15,540 nucleotides of DNA, from the NCBI GenBank assembly GCA_019408975.1, contig DXVA01000066.1, positions 1-15,540 of the forward strand, read 5' to 3'. A program made the translations under genes and the position numbers. Source of the DNA: Lentisphaeria bacterium. GTDB taxonomy: Bacteria; Verrucomicrobiota; Lentisphaeria; Victivallales; UBA1829. Below are positions 5,925 through 13,617 of the stretch, piece after piece. How positions within the stretch are numbered: position 1 is the stretch's first letter; each line of letters begins with the position of its first letter. The notes beneath the pieces are model-generated. The model ran no database searches. It saw only the letters and a program-made list of their open reading frames with translations, and was not told the DNA's origin.

Positions 5925-8369
5925 ATGATCTCAGCCAAACGTCTTCTGCCGCTGTTCCTCCTCACGGGAACCCTGCTCCATGCAGTTCCCTATCTGGAGA
6001 TGAGTTCCGAACCGGATCAATGGAGCACTCCCTTTGAAGTGCTTGATCAGCCGAAAGGAGTCTATGGGGAATATCGCCGCGCCCCTGAAATCTATCACAA
6101 GGGAGCAGCGCAGGCGGCAGTCCGTTTTGACAAAGACGCGGTGGAAGTCAAGTTCCGCTGTCCGGTTCCGGAGGGAGTGAAGCTGAATCCTGATGCTGCC
6201 TCTCCGGCGGGCAAAGGAGAATATGTCGAGTTCTTTTTCTCTCCTTCACCGGAACCGATTCCCTATTTTCATTACACGGTGAATGTCAACGGAAAGAGAA
6301 AGGCGCAGAAATTTACCGCTGTCGGAGTCAATGATCCGAAGTGGCGCAGCCGTTTCACGGCGAAGGTCAAACATGCGCCGGCGGGATATGAGGTTCTTAT
6401 GCGCATTCCCTGCGGGGAACTCGGAGTCTCCGCAACGAAACCGGGAGCGTTGTTCCGCGGCAACTTCACACGCTGCGGAGATACCGCCGGCGGGCTCTCC
6501 ACATGGGCTCCGGTCGGACGGAATTTCCACTCTCCGACGCTGTTCGGGAAACTGATCTCCGGCAGTTTCCAGATCTTTCTGGAACAACGGCTCCGGGATG
6601 TTGAAAAGCGTCTTGCCGCGGTTAAAAATCCCGATACGAAACAATACAGGGCGGTGAAACGTCAGGCGATGCGCCTGCATGACGCAATTCAGGAGTGCAA
6701 TTCCGATCCGGAAGTTTTCGCCGATCTGGAAAACTCTCTTGCGCAACTGAATTTCGAACTTGCACGCATGGAGTATGGACGCGATCTTCTGGTCTGGCGG
6801 ACCGATCCCTGGAATAATGATTTCTCCCTCCGCAATGGAACAAAGGGACTTGAAAAAATCTCCATCACGGTTCCCGCCAACGGACAGACTTATTTCGGAT
6901 TTGCGTTGACAAATTTCAGCGACCGACCCTACCTCGGACGAATCAAGTGGTTCTCGAAATACAGTCCTCACTCTTTCGACGGCTCTGGCCACCCCCACGC
7001 CGACCGGCTCAAACTGTTTGAAATGCTGGAACTCTGCAACCTCAGCCATCAGCCGGTATTCGACCCGCTGGCGCCGCTGCCCCTGAACTCGGTGGTCCGC
7101 ACACCGGCAAGAAGCACGACGCCGCTGCTGATGCGCATTGACGCCACAGGCTGGAAGCCGGGAACCTATTCCGGCAGACTTGCAGTCAAATCATCGCACC
7201 CGGACTTCCCTACCAGCCTCATCCCACTGGAAATCAGAGTCTCCCCGGCAGACGTATCCGCCTGCAATCCGGACGTCGTCTATTACTCCTATGCGTTTCA
7301 CAGATGGAACAACGGCAAGAACCACGAACTGCTCAAACTTTACGCGGAACACGGCGCCAATACTCTTTTAATTCAATTCAGTTCCATCAACCAGCTGCAC
7401 CGTACCTGGCCGGAAGTCGATGCCGCCGGGCAGATAAAAACGGAAACCATCGACATGCGGCAGTTCGACTCGATCATCGACCGGGCGCTTGCGGCAGGCT
7501 TCCCGCGCGAACGCCTGAAACTCATGCTTGATTTCGTCCGACTGAAATACATACGGTTCAGAGGCGACAGGACTGCCGTCCCCGAAGGTTCGGATGCTTT
7601 CGCCAAAGCGGTCGCAGACACGCTGCACATCTGGTTCAACCACTGGAAAGAGAAATACGGCATCACCGCAGACCGCATCCTCATCCAGTCCGTTGATGAA
7701 GCAGACGGCGATGTGGACATCCCCGAATCGCCGATTGCACAGTCGCTTCATCTGGCACGGAAACTGAAAGAGCTTGATCCGTCGTTCCGGCTCATGCAGA
7801 ACAGCCTTATGCTTTACAGGACTCCCAAAGACACAGTGCTGAAAAATATGCGTGCACAGGCAAAATACTTTGACGTTTTCTGTCCCCTGCGCTGGAGTGT
7901 GCCGCAGGAAACACAGGACATCTGGCGCGGCAAAGAACTGTGGAGTTATCTGGTGCTCAACAACAATACGCCTTCTTACATTTACCGGCGCATGTTCTGG
8001 CTGAATTTCCGGGACGGAATGAATGGAGTCTGCCCGTTCTGGCACATGGAGGAACATGCGGGCGGAGACGGTTTTGAATTCTTCACGGGATGGGCGAACG
8101 GAATTCGAGCCAATTACGGCGCAGTCTATGCGGATTTTACGTTTGGAACCATATTGCCGTCCCGGAGACTGGAAGCCCACAATCTCGGAAGGGAGGATTA
8201 CAGACTCATGGATTTCTGCCGCCGGAAACTGGCGGAACGTCCTGACGGAAAAGGTAACAGGGAATTGAAGCGGATCGTATCCGAAGCGGCAGCCGGCAAC
8301 ACCATGTCCGCACTGGATGCGGGACGTGTAAAACTGGAACAGCTTGCGGAACGGCTGGCAACACGCTGA
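5925..8369 (+). CDS. Secreted CBM9-like / DUF4091-type glycoside-hydrolase-like protein
   Basis: This 814-residue protein begins with a signal peptide (about 1-20, cleavage after LLHA). Residues about 22-210 resemble a CBM9-like carbohydrate-binding domain: GEYVEFFFSP, the Y-x-VNVNG strand, then LSTWAPVG-NFHSPTLFGKLI at its end. A charged helical linker follows (about 215-275), then a beta-sandwich region (about 280-445). From about 450 to 760 comes a TIM-barrel-like part, with a strand ending in DEADGD (591-596) as the most likely acidic site and a late Trp/Phe-rich FWLNFRDGMNGVCPFWHMEE segment as in DUF4091 proteins. I infer a glycan-degrading or glycan-binding role outside the cytoplasm; substrate and catalysis are unproven. 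A GGGAGAA ribosome site (5914-5920) overlaps the end of the prepilin gene, whose stop is one base upstream, so the two are co-expressed and probably translationally coupled. Confidence 0.85.
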   Translation: MISAKRLLPLFLLTGTLLHAVPYLEMSSEPDQWSTPFEVLDQPKGVYGEYRRAPEIYHKGAAQAAVRFDKDAVEVKFRCPVPEGVKLNPDAASPAGKGEYVEFFFSPSPEPIPYFHYTVNVNGKRKAQKFTAVGVNDPKWRSRFTAKVKHAPAGYEVLMRIPCGELGVSATKPGALFRGNFTRCGDTAGGLSTWAPVGRNFHSPTLFGKLISGSFQIFLEQRLRDVEKRLAAVKNPDTKQYRAVKRQAMRLHDAIQECNSDPEVFADLENSLAQLNFELARMEYGRDLLVWRTDPWNNDFSLRNGTKGLEKISITVPANGQTYFGFALTNFSDRPYLGRIKWFSKYSPHSFDGSGHPHADRLKLFEMLELCNLSHQPVFDPLAPLPLNSVVRTPARSTTPLLMRIDATGWKPGTYSGRLAVKSSHPDFPTSLIPLEIRVSPADVSACNPDVVYYSYAFHRWNNGKNHELLKLYAEHGANTLLIQFSSINQLHRTWPEVDAAGQIKTETIDMRQFDSIIDRALAAGFPRERLKLMLDFVRLKYIRFRGDRTAVPEGSDAFAKAVADTLHIWFNHWKEKYGITADRILIQSVDEADGDVDIPESPIAQSLHLARKLKELDPSFRLMQNSLMLYRTPKDTVLKNMRAQAKYFDVFCPLRWSVPQETQDIWRGKELWSYLVLNNNTPSYIYRRMFWLNFRDGMNGVCPFWHMEEHAGGDGFEFFTGWANGIRANYGAVYADFTFGTILPSRRLEAHNLGREDYRLMDFCRRKLAERPDGKGNRELKRIVSEAAAGNTMSALDAGRVKLEQLAERLATR

Positions 8370-8384
8370 TCCGCGATTTCGCAA

Positions 8385-9023
8385 TCAGGCGAACAGGCTT
8401 TCGGGCGCTTTGAAGAAGTCACCGAGAGCCTGGTAAAAATGCCCGAAATGAATCCCGTCCGCCAGAGAATGGTTCGCCTGAATCGCCACGGGGAGTTTCT
8501 TTTCTTCCGTCAAACGCCCCCAGGCAAGAATCACAATGCTCTGATCGGTCGTCAGCGCAGCCTGCGACAGCGACTGGAAACTGAACCACGGGACACAGCT
8601 CGCGCAAAAGAAGTCGTTCCGTTTCCTGACTTCAGGATCGAATTCGCCGCGTTTCGCCGCCGCGACAGCCGGTTCCGCCTGTTTCCGGAATTCCTCGAAC
8701 GTGCCGGCATATTCCGCCAGCGCCATGGAAAACTCCTCCTCTCCTGCCATGACAGGCGTCAGTGCAGCCGTATGACGGAACTCAATCACACGTCCGTCCG
8801 GCAGGATTCTCTGCCGCAGCTGCGGCACACTGTCCACCGCGCGCATGACTGCATAAAGAGTCAACAGGAAAAACGAGACGCTCCGGCTCTTTGCACAACG
8901 GTAAAGCGCCGAAGCATCCAGCTCAACCGTCAGGTTGACAAGCTGATTCTGAAACGTCCGGTAATATTCAAATTTCGGACGCCTTTTCCAGCTTCTCAAG
9001 TCGATTTCCGTAAAATCGTTCAT
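8385..9023 (-). CDS. CatA-like (class A chloramphenicol acetyltransferase family) acyltransferase
   Basis: The 212-residue protein matches the class A CAT fold and length. It has an N-terminal RSWKRRPKFEYYRTF, a central VPWFSFQSL resembling the CAT active-site serine region, and the catalytic motif NHSLADGIH with His185 followed by D189-G190 and H192. CAT enzymes transfer acetyl from acetyl-CoA to chloramphenicol as trimers. Many chromosomal relatives have no demonstrated resistance role, so the natural acceptor is open here. It is the last gene of a five-gene minus-strand run, 6 nt after the upstream stop, and lacks a clear Shine-Dalgarno, which fits expression by coupling. It converges on the hydrolase gene with a 15-nt gap and no visible terminator. 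Confidence 0.9.
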   Translation of the reverse strand: MNDFTEIDLRSWKRRPKFEYYRTFQNQLVNLTVELDASALYRCAKSRSVSFFLLTLYAVMRAVDSVPQLRQRILPDGRVIEFRHTAALTPVMAGEEEFSMALAEYAGTFEEFRKQAEPAVAAAKRGEFDPEVRKRNDFFCASCVPWFSFQSLSQAALTTDQSIVILAWGRLTEEKKLPVAIQANHSLADGIHFGHFYQALGDFFKAPESLFA

Positions 9024-9029
9024 GACGGT

Positions 9030-10187
9030 TCACAGCAGAGTCATAAAACCTTTGAAGGGAGAACCTTCCGCCGCGATCAGTTCCAGACGGGCGCCCCGGG
9101 ACGCAAGCTGGCGGTTCGCCCATCGCTTGAACTCCAGCAGAGAAGCAAGGTCCCAATGCGGCAGAGACAGCAGCTTCGCGCGCTCCATATGCCCGGCGGA
9201 GACACAGTAATGCGGCACGATGTTCGTCACCGCGAAAACATCCCCCGCTTCAGCCGCCGCAAGGTTGGAACGCAGCCATTTTTTCAGCACGTTCAACGCT
9301 CCGGAAGAACAGAGGCAGACCGGATTTTCCGACGTCCCGTTCTTTTTCTTCTTCGCCGTTTTCCTGACGGCAAGAACTGCGCGGGAAGCCTCCTGCCAGT
9401 CGGCGGAATCCAGATTGAAAGCGGATTTGAATGCCGTCTTCTTCGCTTTCCCGGAAGCCCTGCCGTGCCAGGAAGCCGCCCATGTCAGCCGCCAGTTGCG
9501 CCCGGCGGGCATTTCCGTATCCGGCTTGAGCATAAAGATCTGCCATGTAAAATGCAAAGCGCCGTCCTTTTTCAAAACGGTAAAACGGGAAGTCCCGCCG
9601 ATACGCGCCGCATTCGTCCAGCGCCAGAAATCATCACCGACAATCAGTTCAAACACCGACCGCTCCGACTCGATCACGAGCCCGAACGGCGGAAACGCCT
9701 CCTCATAAAACACCGTTCCGTCAGCGGCGGCGGCAAAATCTTTTTCCTGCGAAAATTCAGGCGTAAACCCTCCTTTCGACGGCATACCGACAAAGCGGAG
9801 CCTGCCGGCTGGGCCGGAAATCACGACTCCCCCTGCGGAGATATCCTTCATCTCATTCGACGCGCGCATCTCAAGATCCATCGTCACATTCAGCAGATGC
9901 TCTGAAAGGCGGATTTTACGCTTGACAACGGGTTCGCTTCCGAACGGGATCGCGTTTTCCTGCTCGATCAGGACCTCGCTTCCGTCATCGGATGTATGGG
10001 GACGGCGCTTCGCCTTCAGCGCCATCGTTTCGGAAAGCTCGCCGAAGCGGACGGGAAGCGTGGACAATGTGAAATCTCTGCCGGTTTTCAGCGTAAACGC
10101 ATCCACGGACGGCGCATCGGTCGTCACGCACAGGGATGCCGTCTTGCAGGAAACGGAACCGTCATCGGAGTATTCGGTCTTCCACAT
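9030..10187 (-). CDS. Unrecognised 385-residue protein
   Basis: I do not recognise a family. There is no signal peptide or membrane segment, so it is probably cytoplasmic. The first 250 residues look beta-rich, with alternating hydrophobic strands and turns such as PPFGLVIES, VGDDFWRWTNAARIGG and FTWQIFML. A lysine-rich linker (about 282-291, AKKKKNGTS) separates these from a smaller helical C-terminal part with the repeated pattern LKKWLRSNLAAAEAG and LASLLEFKRWANRQL. The large sugar-mutarotase-like or carbohydrate-processing beta-sandwich folds are possible relatives, but nothing visible proves it. It lies 2 nt after the nitroreductase stop and 6 nt before the CatA-like gene, so it belongs to that transcript. 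Reading-frame quality and operon fit make it a real gene; function is unknown. Confidence 0.8.
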   Translation of the reverse strand: MWKTEYSDDGSVSCKTASLCVTTDAPSVDAFTLKTGRDFTLSTLPVRFGELSETMALKAKRRPHTSDDGSEVLIEQENAIPFGSEPVVKRKIRLSEHLLNVTMDLEMRASNEMKDISAGGVVISGPAGRLRFVGMPSKGGFTPEFSQEKDFAAAADGTVFYEEAFPPFGLVIESERSVFELIVGDDFWRWTNAARIGGTSRFTVLKKDGALHFTWQIFMLKPDTEMPAGRNWRLTWAASWHGRASGKAKKTAFKSAFNLDSADWQEASRAVLAVRKTAKKKKNGTSENPVCLCSSGALNVLKKWLRSNLAAAEAGDVFAVTNIVPHYCVSAGHMERAKLLSLPHWDLASLLEFKRWANRQLASRGARLELIAAEGSPFKGFMTLL

Positions 10188-10189
10188 GG

Positions 10190-10696
10190 TCAGTCCACCA
10201 CTTTGAAAAGCTCGTCCAGCGGCTTTCTGGCGAACGGGCCGGGCTCCGCGGCGGCATATCCGAGCGGAGACATGGCGACCGTCTTATACTTCGGTTCAAG
10301 CCCGAGCGCCTTATCTGCCTCCGCGCGATGGAACGCGCAGATCCAGCAGGTGCCGAGCCCTTCCGCCGTCGCGGCAAGCATGAAATGTTCCATTGCAATC
10401 GCGGCATCCACATCGATGATCGTACTGCCCTCCAGACGCTTCCACGCTTCGGACTCGCATCCGACGACCACGGCAATGACCGGAGCCTGCGCAAGCCATT
10501 TCTGCGGATAGACTTTCGCCAGCGCCGCCCGTTTCTCCGGGTTGCGGACAAGCAGTATCTGATAGGGCTGACGGTTGCACGCGGTCGGCGCGGTTCTCAC
10601 GGCTTCCCCGATTCTCCGGATTGCTTCCTCCGGAACGGCGTCCGGCTTGTAGCCGCGGATGCTTCTGCGCTTGTTGACGACCTCATAAAATTCCAT
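10190..10696 (-). CDS. Nitroreductase-family FMN oxidoreductase
   Basis: The 168-residue protein shows the FMN-binding nitroreductase pattern: RRSIRGY at 10-16, which contacts the FMN phosphate, TAPTACNRQP at 35-44, and GLGTCWIC at 113-120. Family members form homodimers and use NAD(P)H to reduce nitroaromatics, quinones or flavins; the physiological substrate is not predictable here. The length is on the short side but all core motifs are present. The start ATG lies one base after the murJ stop, with AGAGGTG inside the end of murJ as ribosome site, pointing to coupling with murJ. Its stop is 2 nt before the next gene. Confidence 0.93.
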   Translation of the reverse strand: MEFYEVVNKRRSIRGYKPDAVPEEAIRRIGEAVRTAPTACNRQPYQILLVRNPEKRAALAKVYPQKWLAQAPVIAVVVGCESEAWKRLEGSTIIDVDAAIAMEHFMLAATAEGLGTCWICAFHRAEADKALGLEPKYKTVAMSPLGYAAAEPGPFARKPLDELFKVVD

Positions 10697-10697
10697 A

Positions 10698-12275
10698 TCA
10701 CACCTCTTTCTTTCTGTTTCTGGAAAAACGGCTGTATAACAGTTTCACTTCGTTCAAACGGAATAATATAGCAAGGATCAGGAAGATTGCAACAAAAACA
10801 GCTCCGCCGGCGCACAGCGGCAGGAAATCCTGCGGGAGCGGAAGCCCCGGGAAAAGCGGCAGGACACTCGCATAGGCGAGCCATGCGGGATAAAGCGGAA
10901 GCAGAGAAATCAGCACAAGCACCGCCGTGAATTTCAGCATCTCCCTGACGGGAAGCCCGCCGACCGTCCGTTCCAGAATCGCCAGCAGAACCAGATTGTT
11001 CAGGTAGGAGCTGATCACGGTCGCAAGCGCGATTCCGCCCTGTTTCAGAGGATGCATCAGAATCAGGTTCAGGACGATGTTGATCCCGATGCAGATCACC
11101 GAAACATACATCGGAGTCTTCATTTCCTTGCGGGAATAGAAACCGGCAAGCGTAATCTTCATCGCGGCGAAAGCAGGCACGCCGAAAGCGTAAAACAGAA
11201 ACGCCCACGACGTCTCGGCAAGCGCGGTCTCCCCGAACTGCCCGCGGTAATAGACAAGACGGATCAGGGCAGTATTGAATACGCACATGAACGCCGCCAG
11301 AGGAACGGTGAGAAAGAGAAGACAGCGCATCGAGGAAAACATCGTCGCGATCATATCCTTGTAATTATGCCGGACCGCCATCTGCGACATTTCCGTAAGG
11401 GATACAGTTCCGAACGCCACGGCAAACACTCCGATCGGCAGGTAAATCAGACGGTCGCTGTAAGCCAGCGCAGGAACAGCATAAGGACCGATCCAGCACG
11501 CAATGCCGCGGTCGACGATCACGCTGAACTGGTATGCAACCGCGCCGAAAAGCCCGGGCAGAGTCAAGCGCCAGATTTCCACTATCGCCCGCAGCCCCCA
11601 GAATGTCTTTCTGGAAAATACGGGAACCAGACGATGTTTTTTGAGAAGCGCCAGCATCAGTATCAGTTCCAGCACACCGGAAATCAAAACGGAAACGGCA
11701 AGAGCGTCGAGCATCTTCGGGGGATCGTTTGAAAACATCGGGCAGACCAGCCAGAGGCAGAGAATCATGCAGACATTCAATCCGAGACTCACCAGCGCGG
11801 GCAGGAAAAAGACTTTGATGCTGTTCATCAGGGAGGTCATCACACCGATCAGGCAGATGAAAATACTGTAAGGCATGATAAGCGGAATCAGTTTCAATGT
11901 CAGAATTACGCGCTCCGTCGTGGCAAACGGAAGAAGCATCAGGGAAATGAAAGAAACCGCCACAGTCAGAGCGCAGAGAATCAGGCTGAGCCAGATGAAA
12001 ATCGTGGAAAACCGTTTTCTCGCAGTCTCATGCCCGCTCCGTTCCATCGTGTGCGTCATCATCGGAATCAGCACCGCCGCCAGCAGCCCCTCCCCGAAAA
12101 CGCGGCGGCAGAGATTCGGGATCATGAACGCCAGAGTCCATGCGGAGGCAACTGTGCCGCCGCCGAGAATCGACGCCGTCAGTATTTCACGGAAAAAACC
12201 GAGAAGGCGGCTGGCAAAAGTCGCTCCCGCCAGACCGCCGACCCGTCTCAAAATGCTGTTCAATGCCGATACCAA
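10698..12275 (-). CDS. murJ: Lipid II flippase MurJ (MviN family), TTG start
   Basis: The 525-residue, highly hydrophobic protein fits the 14-TM MOP-superfamily flippase that moves lipid II across the cytoplasmic membrane for peptidoglycan synthesis. Family marks are ASRLLGFFRE (21-30), CRRVFGEG (55-62) and the mid-protein LIYLPIGVFAVAFGTVSLTEMS. The start is TTG: the codon just before it is an in-frame TGA, and a GGGGGA ribosome site lies 6 nt upstream, so no ATG is available at the N-terminus without losing the first helix. It follows ychF by 25 nt and is followed by the nitroreductase after 1 nt. With murD divergent upstream of ychF, two peptidoglycan-precursor steps sit within 5 kb. Confidence 0.95.
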   Translation of the reverse strand: MVSALNSILRRVGGLAGATFASRLLGFFREILTASILGGGTVASAWTLAFMIPNLCRRVFGEGLLAAVLIPMMTHTMERSGHETARKRFSTIFIWLSLILCALTVAVSFISLMLLPFATTERVILTLKLIPLIMPYSIFICLIGVMTSLMNSIKVFFLPALVSLGLNVCMILCLWLVCPMFSNDPPKMLDALAVSVLISGVLELILMLALLKKHRLVPVFSRKTFWGLRAIVEIWRLTLPGLFGAVAYQFSVIVDRGIACWIGPYAVPALAYSDRLIYLPIGVFAVAFGTVSLTEMSQMAVRHNYKDMIATMFSSMRCLLFLTVPLAAFMCVFNTALIRLVYYRGQFGETALAETSWAFLFYAFGVPAFAAMKITLAGFYSRKEMKTPMYVSVICIGINIVLNLILMHPLKQGGIALATVISSYLNNLVLLAILERTVGGLPVREMLKFTAVLVLISLLPLYPAWLAYASVLPLFPGLPLPQDFLPLCAGGAVFVAIFLILAILFRLNEVKLLYSRFSRNRKKEV

Positions 12276-12287
12276 TCATCATCCCCC

Positions 12288-12300
12288 GTGCGAAACGCAC
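12288..12300 (-). other. Small hairpin between ychF and murJ
   Basis: Directly after the ychF stop, GTGCG and CGCAC pair perfectly around a 3-nt loop, and the murJ Shine-Dalgarno (GGGGGA) follows immediately. There is no U-tract, so it is unlikely to terminate transcription. It could tune murJ initiation or protect a processed 3' end. Confidence 0.4.
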
Positions 12301-13401
12301 TTAAACTGAAAATCTTACAAAAACGGAATCTCCGTCCTGAACGACATACTCCTTGCCTTCGATGCGGAGACGCCCCGCCTCCTTCGCCCCGTTCCACGAA
12401 CCGTATTTCATCAGGTCGTCATAAGAAACGACCTCCATGCGGATGAACCCTTTCTGCATATCGGTATGAATCTTGCCTGCCGCTTCGGGGGCGGTCATTC
12501 CGCGGGTAATCGTCCATGCACGCGACTCCGTCGGGCCTGCGGTAAAGAACGTGATGTAATCCAGCAGACGGTAGCCGGTATGGATCACGCGCTCCAGACC
12601 GCTTTCCGTCACGCCGATATCCTCCAGAAACACCTGCGCTTCTTCCGGCGTCATCGTGCTGAGATCCTCTTCCAGTTTTGCGCAGACAGGCACCACTTCC
12701 AAGCCATGCCGGGCGGCGTCTTCAATCAACTTTTTAGATTTTTCATCCTTTCCGAAATTACGGAAAGAATCTTCATCCGTATTCGCGCAGACAAATGCGG
12801 GCATCAGGGTCAGGAGCTGAAGATCGGCAACAGCTTTCTTCACTTTCGGATCGTTCATATCGGGCTTCGGCAGCCTGCCGTTGCCGAGTTCCTCGACAAA
12901 AGAGGAAGCCAGTTCAAACTCGAATTTCGCCTCGGCGTCCGCATTCCGTATCTGTTTGCGCGCACGGTCGAGTTTGTTGTTGAGGTGGTCCAGATCGGCA
13001 AGCATGAGCTCGGTCAGGATCAGTTCGAGGTCATGGGCGGGGTCGACGCGCCCCGCGACATGGACAATGTCCGGGTCATCGAAAAGACGCACCACATGGG
13101 CAATCGCATCGACTCCGCGGATGTGCCCGAGGAACTGGTTCCCGAGTCCTTCGCCCTGGCTCGCACCTTCGACAAGCCCCGCAATATCAATAAATTTCAA
13201 GGTCGTCGGGACGATTTTGGCGGAGTGTTCCATCTTGGCAAGTTCGTCCAGCCGTTTGTCCGGGACGGGAACGATTCCCGTATTCGGATCGATCGTGCAG
13301 AACGGAAAGTTTGCCGATGCCGCGCCGCCCTTGCACAGCGCATTGAAAAGAGTCGATTTCCCGACGTTCGGGAGTCCGACGAAACCACATGCGAAACCCA
13401 T
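12301..13401 (-). CDS. ychF: Ribosome-associated ATPase YchF (OLA1/Obg family)
   Basis: The 366-residue protein has P-loop GLPNVGKS (9-16), G3 DIAGLVEGA (72-80), and NTDE (N207 to E210), the NxxE form of G4 that gives YchF proteins ATP rather than GTP preference. The characteristic HVAGRVDPAHDLELILTEL-type segment (114-132) and a C-terminal TGS domain ending YVVQDGDSVFVRFSV follow. Length is exactly that of the family. YchF binds ribosomes and is linked to translation control and oxidative stress. GGAG lies 10 nt before ATG 13401. It leads the minus-strand run containing murJ and is divergent from murD. Confidence 0.97.
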   Translation of the reverse strand: MGFACGFVGLPNVGKSTLFNALCKGGAASANFPFCTIDPNTGIVPVPDKRLDELAKMEHSAKIVPTTLKFIDIAGLVEGASQGEGLGNQFLGHIRGVDAIAHVVRLFDDPDIVHVAGRVDPAHDLELILTELMLADLDHLNNKLDRARKQIRNADAEAKFEFELASSFVEELGNGRLPKPDMNDPKVKKAVADLQLLTLMPAFVCANTDEDSFRNFGKDEKSKKLIEDAARHGLEVVPVCAKLEEDLSTMTPEEAQVFLEDIGVTESGLERVIHTGYRLLDYITFFTAGPTESRAWTITRGMTAPEAAGKIHTDMQKGFIRMEVVSYDDLMKYGSWNGAKEAGRLRIEGKEYVVQDGDSVFVRFSV

Positions 13402-13485
13402 AGTATGCTCACTCCACTTTCTGAAAAGTACGTTATGTCCCCGGCGTCGCCGCCCTGAAACTGAAATTCAAAAAAAAGACTCTTA

Positions 13486-13514
13486 AAAATACTTGCACAT
13501 CGTGCTTTTTTCAA
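13486..13514 (-). promoter_or_regulatory. Probable ychF promoter
   Basis: Minus-strand TTGAAA (13509-13514) and TATTTT (13486-13491) are 17 bp apart, giving a leader of about 75-80 nt to ATG 13401. A small inverted repeat GCAC-ATC-GTGC (13495-13505) sits in the spacer. For murD on the plus strand only a weak TAAAAT (13529-13534) is visible, without a matching -35 box. Confidence 0.55.
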
Positions 13515-13617
13515 TCTGTGAAGTATATTAAAATGCAAATAATAATCAGGATACCAGGAAAAGAACGCCGGAACTCGCATGGCGGAGACGGTTTCTCCTA
13601 TCAATTCGGGATGCACT

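Noticed and set aside
8385..9023. An acquired chloramphenicol-resistance gene
   Set aside because: The protein has the CAT fold motifs, but it sits inside a tight chromosomal run with no mobile-element signs, and CAT-like proteins often have other or unknown acceptors; resistance is not supported.
8439..9905. A 488-codon plus-strand open frame
   Set aside because: It is antisense to the CatA-like and unrecognised genes, with Arg/His/Pro-rich composition and no motifs; the minus-strand genes carry clear family signatures or operon fit.
12466..13458. A 330-codon plus-strand open frame
   Set aside because: It is antisense to ychF, whose protein is fully conserved in length and motifs.
13495..13511. 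Terminator-like GCAC-ATC-GTGC followed by a run of T
   Set aside because: The stem is only 4 bp with a 3-nt loop, and it lies within the divergent ychF/murD promoter region, where no transcript would need to end.
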